A DNA stretch of 64,000 bases from Herbaspirillum sp. WKF16. Lineage in GTDB: Bacteria; Pseudomonadota; Gammaproteobacteria; Burkholderiales; Burkholderiaceae_D. The position numbers and the translations under genes are program-made. The notes beneath the pieces are model-generated. The model searched no databases. It saw nothing but the letters and a program-made list of their open reading frames with translations, and was not told the DNA's origin. The stretch covers positions 4,216,001-4,280,000 of the forward strand of contig NZ_CP118632.1 of the NCBI RefSeq assembly GCF_028993615.1, read 5' to 3'. How positions within the stretch are numbered: position 1 is the first letter of the stretch; the number at the start of each line of letters is the position of its first letter. This document shows, one piece after another, positions 25,201-32,988 of this stretch.

Positions 25201-26333
25201 GCCAGGTCGACCGCGGCGGGGCGCGCGTCGGCGGCCGCCGTGCGCAGCATGCGGCCATCGCGCATGGCGTCGCGCATGCGCAGGCTGAGTTCGCGCGGCG
25301 AATGCAGCAGCGCCTGCGTCAGGCGCAGCGAGCGGGTGAATTCGCGCATGCCCTGGAACTGCACCTGGGCGTAAGCGCCCTGCCCGGCTCCGGCCAGCGG
25401 CGTGCCGCGCAGGTTCATGGACAGCTGCAGCAGCTGCTTGACGTAGCGCTGCGCCGCGTCCGGACGATTGGCGGACTGCGCCAGCCTGGTCAGGAACAGC
25501 AGCGTTTCCTTGTCGGCGGCCAGCGGGCCGATGTTGGCATCGGCCGCCTCCAGCGCCTCGCGGTACATGCCGCCGGCCTGCAGGGTGCGCAGCGCGGTCA
25601 TGAAATGCTCGCGCCGCGCCGCCAGCGAACCGGCGCTTTTCATCGCCAGCAGATAGAAGGCGGCACTGCTGCGGTAGTCGCCCAGGCCCAGGCTTTCCTT
25701 GCCCAGGCGCAGGACGTCGGCGTTGGGCATCTGCGCCGTCGAACCGTCGGCCAGGATACGCCCGAAAGCGACGTGCGCGGCCTCGGTATCGCCCAGGGCC
25801 AGCGCGTCCTGCGACAGCTGCAGCCATTGCTGGGCGGTGAGCGGGTAGGTCATCAGCTGCTGCAGCTGGCCGCGCAATTGCGCGACCTGGCCTGCGCGCT
25901 CGGGCGATTTCTCCGGCAGCGCATAGGTTTCCTGCTGGCGGATGCGGTACTCCAGCCAGGCAGCATCGAGCCGGGCGGCGGGGTCGTTGCCTTGCTGCAG
26001 CAGCGCCAGGTGCTGGCGCGCCTCGGCGAACTGGCCCAGGCCGATCATCTGGCGCACCAGCTCGGCGCGCAGCGCGGCATTGGCCGGCTGCGCCTTGAGG
26101 AAGACCTTGAGGTACTCGACCGTGAGCTGGTCGGTGCGACCGCTGGCATTGGCGACCTCAAGGCGCTGCTGCAGCGAAACCTTGGGGTAGACCAGGGCGA
26201 ACACCGTCCCGACCGCCAGCGCGAAGCCGGCGATCGTCCAGGGCGAAAACAGCCTCAGCCGTTCATAAGGTGCATTGAACGAGTACCAGGTGCCTTGTTG
26301 TCGCGAGTTTGGCGTTTGAGGAGCCGATGTCAT
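22230..26333 (-). CDS. pelB: Pel outer-membrane porin and TPR scaffold PelB
   Basis: A very large protein (1367 residues) with an inner-membrane helix near the N-terminus (about 33-50), a long TPR superhelix in the periplasm (about 60-900), and a C-terminal 16-strand beta-barrel that exports Pel and ends in FELSVLYKWLY with a terminal aromatic residue. Pseudomonas PelB is about 1190 residues, so the TPR part is probably extended here. The gene start lies inside the 3' end of pelA (71-bp overlap in another frame). The TPR region binds PelA. Confidence 0.96.
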   Translation of the reverse strand: MTSAPQTPNSRQQGTWYSFNAPYERLRLFSPWTIAGFALAVGTVFALVYPKVSLQQRLEVANASGRTDQLTVEYLKVFLKAQPANAALRAELVRQMIGLGQFAEARQHLALLQQGNDPAARLDAAWLEYRIRQQETYALPEKSPERAGQVAQLRGQLQQLMTYPLTAQQWLQLSQDALALGDTEAAHVAFGRILADGSTAQMPNADVLRLGKESLGLGDYRSSAAFYLLAMKSAGSLAARREHFMTALRTLQAGGMYREALEAADANIGPLAADKETLLFLTRLAQSANRPDAAQRYVKQLLQLSMNLRGTPLAGAGQGAYAQVQFQGMREFTRSLRLTQALLHSPRELSLRMRDAMRDGRMLRTAAADARPAAVDLAASRDIARLPFDDDIYTLAYNVFLGNRNLDDARLLAQSAVRQKPDSAAWRRRLAEVSEWSGVPEQATPQWLAYARLSGDEGAWDNVLRIAQGTFEQEILVEALQHKMQVEPGNPKWLNQLVAQYENIGQADRAAALLEASLKKSAGRGQAVATERNAEMDALARLYLRMGRDADALELLRRQRREFGATPGNALLSANQLYLNGRIEQAMDILDEAATAAPVANVDFWRAYAEVARFLELEGRARRGYDQLLASDRADEGDISNMMGVIQEAQPRAAAELAEFGFRRTGVPNFAVQALTYRQRINDLDGAQAFIDGITAQQNALLEKNVPYLTVRATIKQLRRDLPGARADMAAALALRPRSAEVRAELIWVLIAGRDTELLKRALTLWSGEAETLPQLWGPFAAANMSLNRQDVALHWFRKSGFPQNDYLWLMSYAEALDATGQPDLAWRIRRRAWFDLRDPKVLRNIPPTQLREWRDRLAALSPLFMQSDAGLRVMQALLKSDAAALAAPADRKLPAADGAALLKEMEAAARRDAGERGEREAIAAKLDKGPDALFAPTSESGQRPRDDARLSSSVRELALAYAMNTGESDLARAWLATRFARELDKPLWGELALALAADDRQGLNRMLDNLADWLPMYDRIEAARVAGRIPLAQTLAFDQLERLPADDELHNRLTNLVTDEPARFSAGYTSSREFPLATKRFDLSTGFALTPGTRLTFNYTERRQTVDDATLLGDVPSVDRLFEFSLRRRIEDGFVSVGLQHRDAMQSFNGLRLDYSQQLTPKLTLSGNGGVNLAATDSALMRVGAKRAGGELNLNVLLSRTEYLRLGGGYQRYTTQAGTSLGSGRTLNAEAGTHLRVEYPNLTLRTYVSDAKFVDRGASDDQIARLVPAGNDPTNFRYMPLDSRIYGISLGAGTVVENNYTRAWRPYAEIGLTRTSDIGWGRNLRAGAAGSVIGQDVLAIGVQSTSATPNTPQRGFELSVLYKWLY

Positions 26334-29244
26334 ATTGGTGAACCGCGGACTTGCTAGTGAAATTCTTGGCCCAGGATTGGGCGGCGATGCTGGCCGACGC
26401 GCCGCGCGCGAGCGCCGCGCCGTCGGCGCTGGCGCTGCATTGCCCGGCGCCGGTCACGCTGAAGGTGGACGCGCCATTGGCCTCCAGCGTGAAGCTCAGC
26501 TCCGCCTTGTTGCCGCTGACGGTGCGCTTGAAGTCGCCGACCTTGCCGCCGGCCTCCAGCAGCATGGGCAGCTGCGCGGCGGGCGCGGCGCGCTCCTTCA
26601 GGCGCACTTCGCCGGCCGCGGCGATCAGGTAGCGGCCCTCCGGCCCCGGCGCCATGCCGGCCACGCCGGGCGCCGCCAGGTCGTATTCGGGCGCGCCGTC
26701 GGGCACCCGCAGCGTGCGCAGGTTGGCGCCGGTGCGATAGACCAGGGCGCCGTCGGCGGCGCGCGCAATGCTGGTGTTCTCGAAGTCGATCACCTTGCGG
26801 ATGTATTGCGACACGTACAGCCGCGTGAACGGCTGCGCCTGCGCCCAGCGGTGGATCTTGTGCAGCGCCGCCACCGAGGCCGGCTTGGTGCCTGCATAGA
26901 AGTGGTAGTAGATGTCGACGGCCTTGAAGCGGACCGGCTCGCCGGTCAGCTCATAGCTCTCGATGGCGCGCTCGAAGCCGTAGAACGGGCCGGTCCAGTT
27001 GCCGGTGTAGACGTTCTCGTCCTGGTTGGGCGCGAACACCTGGTACCAGCCCTGCTTGCGCACGCCCTGCGCGGCGATGTCGGTCCAGCTCTTGCGGCTG
27101 TTGGTGATCATGGTGTCGCCGCCGTTCATGTTGAGGTAGCCGTCCAGGTAGGTCTGGGCGATGGCCTCGGCGGGCGGCACGCAGTTGCCGGTCCACAGGA
27201 AGATCTCGGCCTTCTTGCCCGGCGGCAGCAGCGTATTGTTGATGTAGTCCATCGACCCCTTGATCTCGCGCTGCAGGTTGAACTTGTAGTGCGGGATCTC
27301 CAGCGTGTGGGAGGCGTCGCCGTCCATCTGCGTGATGTCCGCCTTGCTGGTGCCGTGCATGGCGTCGGCCCAGGAGAACGGATGCGAGAACGAGTGGCTG
27401 GCCGGCTCGATGTAGGGCAGCGTGTACATCTTGCGCGCCAGCGCGGTGGTCTGCGCCGACAGCTTGGGGTACACGCCCTGCGGGCTCAGCTCGCCCTCCA
27501 CCACCGAGACGGTGACCGGGAAGCGGTACTTGTCCCAGATCTCGCGCTGCAGGACTTCGACGGCGAACGGCGAGCCGGGATACTCGGCCTTGGAGGGAAA
27601 ACCGTCGCCGTCCAGGTGGCTCATCATGATGCGGCGCCCGCCTTCGGTGGTGACGTCGGGCACGGGAATGTCGGGCAGGCGCAGCGCGCGCTTGAGGAAA
27701 GCCAGCGGCTGCAGCACCCAGCGCGGCGGATCCAGCACCGGCAGCGTGGTGGTGGCGAAAGGCGCCAGCGCGAAACCGCCCCAGGGCGTGATCGCCGCGG
27801 CGTCATAGGTGTTGTTGCGGTTGTCTTTCATGCGCAGCAGCGACTTGGCGCCGGGGTCGGCCAGGCGCACGTACTCCAGCTGCGTGCGGTCCACCCGCGG
27901 CTTGGTCTCGAAACCCATCAGCTCGGGATCGGCCTCGACCACGCTGAGCTTGTCCGGCGCCGGCGCCGAGAAACTGCTCAGGCCCAGCGTATCGGCGGTG
28001 ACCTTGGTCATCTGGAAGCCGAAGGCATTGAAGATCGCCACCGGCACGCCTTCCCGGATGCGCGCCTTGATCCACGGCCCCAGCTGCTGGTGGTCGATGC
28101 CGCTGCGGAACCAGGTCACCACGCCGGCGTAGCGCCCGGCCAGCGGCTCGGTCGGCAGGCCCTGGCGGCCGACTTCGCGGAATTCGTAGCGCAGGCCCAG
28201 GTGGTTCATCTGGATGCCGAGGAAGCGTTGCGCCTCGCTGGTGTGGAGGTCGTCGCCCTCGGCCAGGTCCAGCAGCACCAGCACGTTGCGCGGCACCAGC
28301 TCCACGCTGGAGACGCCGACCGACATCAGCGCGCCGTCGGCCACCCAGGGAATGAATCCGTGCGAGGAAATCTTCCTGGCGGTATCGCGCGCCAGCTGGC
28401 GCGCGCCGGGCTGCTGCGGATCGACGTAGTCGATCGAGACCACCGGCAGGTGGTATTTGTCGCGCACGGCCTGCATCTGGCCCTGCAACCAGGCGCGGTC
28501 GTTTTCTGGCACCGGGCCGTAGCTGCGGCGGCCGGCGTCGTAGCCGCGATACAGCGACTCGGCGGCCACGGCGTAGGTCAGCGGGGCGATCTCCGGCAGC
28601 AGCTCGAAGCCGCGGTTGAGGAACAGCCTGGCCTCGGGATAACGGCGCTTGAATTCACGCAGCGTCTCCACCATGGCGGCGGTCTGGCGCGCGCGCTCGG
28701 CGTCGGTCTTGGCGAACAGCTGGTAGGAGTCGAGCGTGTCGAGGAAGAAGCCGCGCCAGCCTTGCGCCCACAGCGGCGCCACGATCTTGTCCAGGAAGAA
28801 GTCGCGCCAGCCCGGCGCAGCCTGGTCGATCACGCGGCTGCCCCAGGCGGCGTTGTCGCCGCGCAGCAGGCCGGGCGGCAATTGCTTGTAATAAGGACGC
28901 GAGGGCTGCACTTCGCCCAGAGAGACATAGGCGAACAGCTGGTGCGCGCCATCGGCCGCGGCGCGGGTGCGCGCGGCGGGATTGGAGACGAACTCGGGCT
29001 CCACCACCGCAACGTCGAAGGCCTGCAGGTCGGCCAGCGGTGGATTGGGGCCGTAGTAGAAGGCCACCGAAGCCGGCGCATCGGCGGCGGCGGCCTCGAC
29101 GGGCGCTGTCTGCGCCGGCGCGGAGCCGGCCAGCAGCGCGGCGCCGCCGGCGGCAAGCCCCCATAGCAGCACACGCAGCGTGCGCGCGCCCGCCCTTGCA
29201 AACCGAATCACCGCTGATGGCTGTTGTGCGCTACCCGACGACAC
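26263..29244 (-). CDS. pelA: Pel-modifying periplasmic hydrolase/deacetylase PelA
   Basis: A 993-residue periplasmic enzyme with a signal peptide (about 1-44), an N-terminal glycoside hydrolase domain (about 58-310) and a C-terminal deacetylase domain (about 535-800). Glu229 in AAESLYRG aligns with the catalytic Glu218 reported for Pseudomonas PelA. The deacetylase metal site is visible as DGDG (545-548) and HSFSHPF (His617, His621). PelA partially deacetylates Pel, giving its positive charge, and can cut the polymer. The GTG at 29244 is supported by a perfect AAGGAGG. It is the first gene of pelABCDEFG. Its last 24 codons overlap pelB. Confidence 0.96.
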   Translation of the reverse strand: MSSGSAQQPSAVIRFARAGARTLRVLLWGLAAGGAALLAGSAPAQTAPVEAAAADAPASVAFYYGPNPPLADLQAFDVAVVEPEFVSNPAARTRAAADGAHQLFAYVSLGEVQPSRPYYKQLPPGLLRGDNAAWGSRVIDQAAPGWRDFFLDKIVAPLWAQGWRGFFLDTLDSYQLFAKTDAERARQTAAMVETLREFKRRYPEARLFLNRGFELLPEIAPLTYAVAAESLYRGYDAGRRSYGPVPENDRAWLQGQMQAVRDKYHLPVVSIDYVDPQQPGARQLARDTARKISSHGFIPWVADGALMSVGVSSVELVPRNVLVLLDLAEGDDLHTSEAQRFLGIQMNHLGLRYEFREVGRQGLPTEPLAGRYAGVVTWFRSGIDHQQLGPWIKARIREGVPVAIFNAFGFQMTKVTADTLGLSSFSAPAPDKLSVVEADPELMGFETKPRVDRTQLEYVRLADPGAKSLLRMKDNRNNTYDAAAITPWGGFALAPFATTTLPVLDPPRWVLQPLAFLKRALRLPDIPVPDVTTEGGRRIMMSHLDGDGFPSKAEYPGSPFAVEVLQREIWDKYRFPVTVSVVEGELSPQGVYPKLSAQTTALARKMYTLPYIEPASHSFSHPFSWADAMHGTSKADITQMDGDASHTLEIPHYKFNLQREIKGSMDYINNTLLPPGKKAEIFLWTGNCVPPAEAIAQTYLDGYLNMNGGDTMITNSRKSWTDIAAQGVRKQGWYQVFAPNQDENVYTGNWTGPFYGFERAIESYELTGEPVRFKAVDIYYHFYAGTKPASVAALHKIHRWAQAQPFTRLYVSQYIRKVIDFENTSIARAADGALVYRTGANLRTLRVPDGAPEYDLAAPGVAGMAPGPEGRYLIAAAGEVRLKERAAPAAQLPMLLEAGGKVGDFKRTVSGNKAELSFTLEANGASTFSVTGAGQCSASADGAALARGASASIAAQSWAKNFTSKSAVHQYDIGSSNAKLATTRHLVLVQCTL

Positions 29245-29267
29245 GCCCCCTCCTTATTGATTAAATT

Positions 29268-29279
29268 ATTGTCAACAAT
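29268..29279. promoter_or_regulatory. Palindromic operator candidate ATTGTCAACAAT before pelA
   Basis: Arms ATTGT/ACAAT around CA, 24 bp upstream of the pelA GTG. It differs by one base from the perfect palindrome ATTGTCGACAAT found before the GntR gene at 50557. Its position close to the start would suit repression. Confidence 0.5.
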
Positions 29280-29460
29280 GCCGTATAAGACCACTGATGA
29301 GGCGTTACGGGAAATCCGGAAATTCCTGAGCAAGGACACCGCGGCAAGTCTTCAATTTACAAAATTACCGAATGAAAAACCGAATTCCATTGGTTTTACG
29401 AACGGCGATTATATTGACTTATTGACAATATTATTAAATCAAAGGGCGGTAATTTTTAGA

Positions 29461-29477
29461 ATTGTTGTCAAAACAAT
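29461..29477. promoter_or_regulatory. Second ATTGT/ACAAT dyad in the pel leader
   Basis: ATTGTT and AACAAT are separated by GTCAA. It sits about 217 bp upstream of the pelA start, beyond the TATAAT candidate, so it could be a second site for the same regulator. The call rests on symmetry only. Confidence 0.4.
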
Positions 29478-29598
29478 ACTGTTTTATTCACTCCCGGCAA
29501 GCAATTGCCGGCCGGCATGGCAAGCATTAACGCGCGAAAACGCGATCGCGGCAAGCTCTGCCGCGACCGTCGCCATGGCGTCGGAGGAAAGGAGAAAG

Positions 29599-30453
29599 TC
29601 AGAACAGGCTGCTGTCGACGCCTTCGAGTTCGAGCGTCAGCAGACGCGCGGTCTTCATCAGCGCCGGCGCCAGTTCGTCGCGGATCATCATGCGGTCCGG
29701 CAAGGGTCCGACCGCACTGCAGTTCAAGCCCATCGGCATGGGCGGCTTGCCCAGCGCCAGCGGCACGCTGATGGCGAAGGTATCGCGCTGGTATTCTCCG
29801 GCCGCCAGGCAATAACCGTGGGTGTCGAGATCGCCGAAGGCGCGCTCCATCCTGGCCACCACCTGCGGGCCGTGCTCGCCGCTCTTCTTCCAGATGCCGA
29901 ACAGCAGACGCTGGCGCTCTTCGGGCGGCTGCGACCAGACATAGGCGCGCCCGATGGAACTGAGCGCCATCGGCACCGTGCGCCCCACGCCCAGGCGCAG
30001 CGTGGCGATCTTGCTGCCGTTGCAGTACTGGATATAGACCATGTCGAGATGATCGGCCACGGCCAGGCCGACCGACATGTCGAAGCGGTCGGCGAAGTCC
30101 TGCATGATCTCGCGCGCGATGCGCGGCGCCGGGCTGTTGGCCAGGTACTTGTGGCCCAGCCGCAGGCCGCGCACGCCGATCTGCACGCGCACGCCGTCGG
30201 GCGCGCGGTCGAGATAGCCCAGCGCCACCAGGGTCGCGGCCAGGCGCGAGGCCGAGGCCTTGGAGAAGCCGGTGCGGCGCACCAGCTCGGCATGGCTCAA
30301 GGGCTTGGCGCTGCCGTGGAACACCTTCAGCAACAGCAGCGCGCGCTCCAGCGTGTGGGTGCCCGACGAGGCCTCGGTTGCGGCGTCCTCGCGCACCACG
30401 TCGGGCAAGGTGGCGTCATCGGCGCGCGCGCGGGAAGATTCAGAGCGGCGCAC
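29599..30453 (-). CDS. IclR-family regulator (distal of an overlapping pair)
   Basis: A 284-residue regulator: basic N-terminal tail, winged helix-turn-helix at about 33-95 ([25 protein letters not shown], then [20 protein letters not shown]), and IclR effector domain at about 105-280. The GTG at 30453 lies within the upstream IclR gene, overlapping its 3' end by 14 bp, so the two are probably co-translated. The effector domain has [28 protein letters not shown], as in sensors of aromatic or organic acids. It probably controls the divergent CoA operon at 32049 or itself; this is inferred from position. Confidence 0.85.
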   Translation of the reverse strand: MRRSESSRARADDATLPDVVREDAATEASSGTHTLERALLLLKVFHGSAKPLSHAELVRRTGFSKASASRLAATLVALGYLDRAPDGVRVQIGVRGLRLGHKYLANSPAPRIAREIMQDFADRFDMSVGLAVADHLDMVYIQYCNGSKIATLRLGVGRTVPMALSSIGRAYVWSQPPEERQRLLFGIWKKSGEHGPQVVARMERAFGDLDTHGYCLAAGEYQRDTFAISVPLALGKPPMPMGLNCSAVGPLPDRMMIRDELAPALMKTARLLTLELEGVDSSLF

Positions 30454-31318
30454 GGCGCGCCTCCATCTTCTGCAATTGCCGCCCCATCGCCAACAGTTGC
30501 GGCCCGGCGCGTTGCTCCACGCGCGCCTTGGTCAGCGTGCGCGACTGGCCGGCGCACAACAGCACCATCGGCAGGCGGTCCTCCAGCCTGAGCGGCGCGG
30601 CGACGACGGTGATATCGGGCCCCCAGTCGCCGGTGGAAACGCAATACGACTTGTCGGCGATCTGCGCCTCGGCGTCGGTCAGCTTCTGGCGCACCGCCAT
30701 CCATTCGTCGCGCTTGTGATAGGGCCGCATGTGGTCCAGCAGGTAGCCGCGCTCGTTCTCGTGCAGGCAGGCCAGCAAGGCCCAGCCCACCGGCGAGGAG
30801 GCCATCGGCATGTGCTCGCCCACGCCCAGGCCCACGGTGGCGGCGTTGGATGCGCTGTGGCAGTTCTCGAAGAACACCATGTCCAGACCGTCGCGCCCGG
30901 CCAGCGCGACGAACACGCCGATGTCGTCGGCCAGCTTCTGCATCAGCGGACGCGCCTCTTGCACCACGTCGGTGTCGACCATGGCGGCGAAGCCGAGCGT
31001 GAGCACCGCCATCGCCAGGCGGTACTTGCGGCGCTGTTCGCTGTAGGTGAGATAGCCCAGCGCGGTCAGCGTCTGCGCCAGGCGCGAGACCGTCGCCTTG
31101 GGCAGGCCGGTGCGCAAGGCGATGTCCTGGTTGGCCAGCCAGTCGGACTCGCCCAGGAAAGCGTCGAGCACCGCGAAGCCGCGCTCGATGGGCTTGATGA
31201 TGCCCTGGGCCGAAGCGTCGCTGCGGAACTCGGGCGGATTGGGCGCGCGCAGGACGATGCGCACGTCCTTGCGCGCCTCGCGGCGGCGGCGCGCGGGCGG
31301 GCTGGCGGCCGCCTTCAT
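30440..31318 (-). CDS. IclR-family regulator (proximal of an overlapping pair)
   Basis: A 292-residue regulator with an Arg-rich N-terminus (residues 10-25), winged helix at about 38-105 (IIKPIERGFAVLDAFLGES, GLPKATVSRLAQTLTALGYL) and IclR effector domain (about 115-285, with VGLGVGEHMPMASSPVGWALL). It is divergent from the CoA/ABC operon starting at 32049 and is followed, with a 14-bp overlap, by a second IclR gene. The two proteins differ clearly in sequence, so this is not a recent duplication. They may act as a heteromeric or two-signal switch. Confidence 0.86.
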   Translation of the reverse strand: MKAAASPPARRRREARKDVRIVLRAPNPPEFRSDASAQGIIKPIERGFAVLDAFLGESDWLANQDIALRTGLPKATVSRLAQTLTALGYLTYSEQRRKYRLAMAVLTLGFAAMVDTDVVQEARPLMQKLADDIGVFVALAGRDGLDMVFFENCHSASNAATVGLGVGEHMPMASSPVGWALLACLHENERGYLLDHMRPYHKRDEWMAVRQKLTDAEAQIADKSYCVSTGDWGPDITVVAAPLRLEDRLPMVLLCAGQSRTLTKARVEQRAGPQLLAMGRQLQKMEARRAPL

Positions 31319-31540
31319 GCGGGAACCGCCGGATCGGCGAAGCGCCAGCGGATGCGCCGCGCGAGCGCGATGGAAAAAATCAAAGGTTCTCCTTGCGGCG
31401 CATCGTCATGAATGCGCATCTGTCGTGACTAGCAGGCGCGACCCTGCCAGCGTGTTCTTGCATATTCTCGCGTGTCCTGGCGACACCATGCGACAGCCGC
31501 CGCGACAGGGTCAATCGATGAATATTTTATGTTCCGTACT

Positions 31541-31553
31541 TTGAAACTTTCAA
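31541..31553. promoter_or_regulatory. Palindrome TTGAAAcTTTCAA, IclR operator candidate
   Basis: Perfect 6-bp arms around one C, inside an AT-rich patch 222 bp before the proximal iclR gene. This spacing from the iclR start would suit autoregulation. The site is unproven. Confidence 0.45.
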
Positions 31554-31748
31554 TCACGTTTTGATCTGCGGATGGGCGATGCTGCGCTGCGCCAGTCACG
31601 CATGCGGTCGCGCAGGTGTCCGTTGCGGGCCTGGGTCCGTCGAATCCTTCCGCGCCGGCCGGCGTCATGAATATTTTCTTGCGCAGTGCACGATGCAGCA
31701 GCGCAACGCCGGCGGCCGCCATGGCATGTTTTGAAAGGCATTTACCTA

Positions 31749-31763
31749 TTCCGTTGTACGGAA
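31749..31763. promoter_or_regulatory. Palindrome TTCCGTtgtACGGAA, IclR operator candidate
   Basis: Perfect 6-bp arms with a 3-bp centre, 15 bp in total, the usual size of IclR-family sites. It ends 17 bp before the -35 box of the operon promoter, where an activator would bind. A related half site (TTCCGT) occurs at 31532. Confidence 0.6.
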
Positions 31764-31780
31764 CAACCGCCAACCCCGGC

Positions 31781-31810
31781 TTGACACCCCTTCCCCGCTT
31801 CCAGACTATA
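31781..31810 (+). promoter_or_regulatory. Sigma-70 promoter of the CoA/ABC catabolic operon
   Basis: A consensus TTGACA -35 box (31781-31786) and ACTATA (31805-31810) as -10, 18 bp apart. The palindrome directly upstream suggests regulated use. The first gene starts about 230 bp later. Confidence 0.6.
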
Positions 31811-32048
31811 CGGTCAACGCAGCACCTGAAGCGTCCATCGCGACGACGCCGCACCCGGCGGAACACAACAGAAACAAGCAAGAGAGACACGCTGATCATC
31901 GCCCGCGACAACGGCGCGACGGCAGCGCAGGCGGCAACCAAGAACGGCGCGACAGCCGGCAGCCGCCATCACAGCCAACCGAAACGAGAGCGCGAACAGA
32001 CCCGCGGGGCGCAGCTTTGCCCATCGTTTCCGAACAGGGAAGAGAACC

Positions 32049-32969
32049 ATGAGCACTCAACGCATGCTGGAAGGCAAGGTCGTCGTCGTCACCGGATCGG
32101 GCGGCGGCATCGGCCGCGAGATCGCCCTGGCAATGGCGCGCCAGGGCGCCGCCGTGGTGGTCAACGACATCGGCGCCTCGCTGGCCGGCGAAGGCGGCAG
32201 CGCCGGCCCGGCGCAGCAGGTGGCCGACGAGATCAAGGCCTTGGGCGGGCGCGCTGCGCCCAACACCGACAGCGTGGCCGATGCCGCCAGCGCCGAGCGC
32301 ATCGTCGAACAGGCGGTGCAGACCTTCGGCCGCATCGACGCCGTGGTCAACAACGCCGGCATCCTGCGCGACGCGCTGTTCCACAAGATGAGCGGCGACG
32401 AATGGGATGCCGTGCTCAAGGTGCACCTGTACGGCGCCTACCACGTCAGCCGCGCCGCGGCGCTGCACTTCCGCGAGCAGAACTCGGGCAGCCTGGTGCA
32501 CATGACGTCCACCTCCGGCCTGATCGGCAACCTGGGCCAGGCCAACTACTCGGCCGCCAAGCTCGGCCTGACCGCGCTGTCCAAATCGATCGCGCTGGAC
32601 ATGCAGAAATTCAACGTGCGCTCCAACTGCATCGCGCCCTTCGCCTGGAGCCGCATGATCAGCTCCATCCCGGTGAAGAACGAGGAGCAACAGGCGCGCG
32701 TGGACAAGATCAAGCAGATGACGCCGGACAAGATCGCGCCGCTGGCGGTGTACCTGGCCGGCGATGCGGCCGCCGATGTCAACGGCCAGGTCTTCACGGT
32801 GCGCAACAACGAGATCTTCCTGATGAGCCAGCCGCGTCCGCTGCGCTCGATCCATCGCGACCAGGGCTGGACGCCCGAAACCGTGGCAGAGCACGCGATG
32901 CCGGCGTTGAAGGCCAGCTTCGTGCCGCTGGATCGCTCGGCCGACGTGTTCCAGTGGGACCCGGTGTAA
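32049..32969 (+). CDS. SDR-family (3R)-hydroxyacyl-CoA dehydrogenase-like enzyme
   Basis: A 306-residue short-chain dehydrogenase. The NAD-binding motif TGSGGGIG is at 15-22, NNAG at 101-104, and the catalytic Ser154/156, Tyr167 and Lys171 (YSAAK) are intact. It resembles the dehydrogenase part of peroxisomal multifunctional enzyme type 2, which is longer at the C-terminus than ordinary SDRs, as here. The next gene encodes a hydratase-2-like protein, the other half of that enzyme. Together they could hydrate and oxidise an enoyl-CoA. It is the first gene of the operon. The substrate is unknown. Confidence 0.85.
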   Translation: MSTQRMLEGKVVVVTGSGGGIGREIALAMARQGAAVVVNDIGASLAGEGGSAGPAQQVADEIKALGGRAAPNTDSVADAASAERIVEQAVQTFGRIDAVVNNAGILRDALFHKMSGDEWDAVLKVHLYGAYHVSRAAALHFREQNSGSLVHMTSTSGLIGNLGQANYSAAKLGLTALSKSIALDMQKFNVRSNCIAPFAWSRMISSIPVKNEEQQARVDKIKQMTPDKIAPLAVYLAGDAAADVNGQVFTVRNNEIFLMSQPRPLRSIHRDQGWTPETVAEHAMPALKASFVPLDRSADVFQWDPV

Positions 32970-32988
32970 GCCGGCCGAGGCAGACGAC

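Larger units (their letters stand above)
29245..29598. promoter_or_regulatory. AT-rich leader and regulatory region upstream of pelA
   Basis: A 354-bp region, clearly less GC-rich than its neighbours, between pelA and the downstream IclR gene. It carries the dyads ATTGT-N2-ACAAT (29268-29279) and ATTGTT-N5-AACAAT (29461-29477), a direct repeat of ATTGAC (29413-29418 and 29421-29426), and TATAAT on the minus strand (29413-29408). The pel promoter most likely lies here. An open reading frame on the plus strand from 29278 is discussed among the findings. Confidence 0.65.
31319..32048. promoter_or_regulatory. Large divergent regulatory region, iclR pair / CoA operon
   Basis: A 730-bp gap with no supported gene. 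It contains the palindrome TTGAAAcTTTCAA (31541-31553), the palindrome TTCCGTtgtACGGAA (31749-31763), a sigma-70 promoter (31781-31810), and a direct repeat ATGAATATTTT (31518-31528 and 31667-31677). The transcribed leader of the plus-strand operon is about 230 nt long and purine-rich. Confidence 0.6.

Noticed and set aside
16036..29166. Very long open frames on the plus strand opposite pelG/pelF, pelB and pelA (943-1382 codons)
   Set aside because: They are antisense shadows caused by high GC at third positions of the pel genes. Their composition is rich in Gln, His, Arg and Gly with no domain, and they have no ribosome sites.
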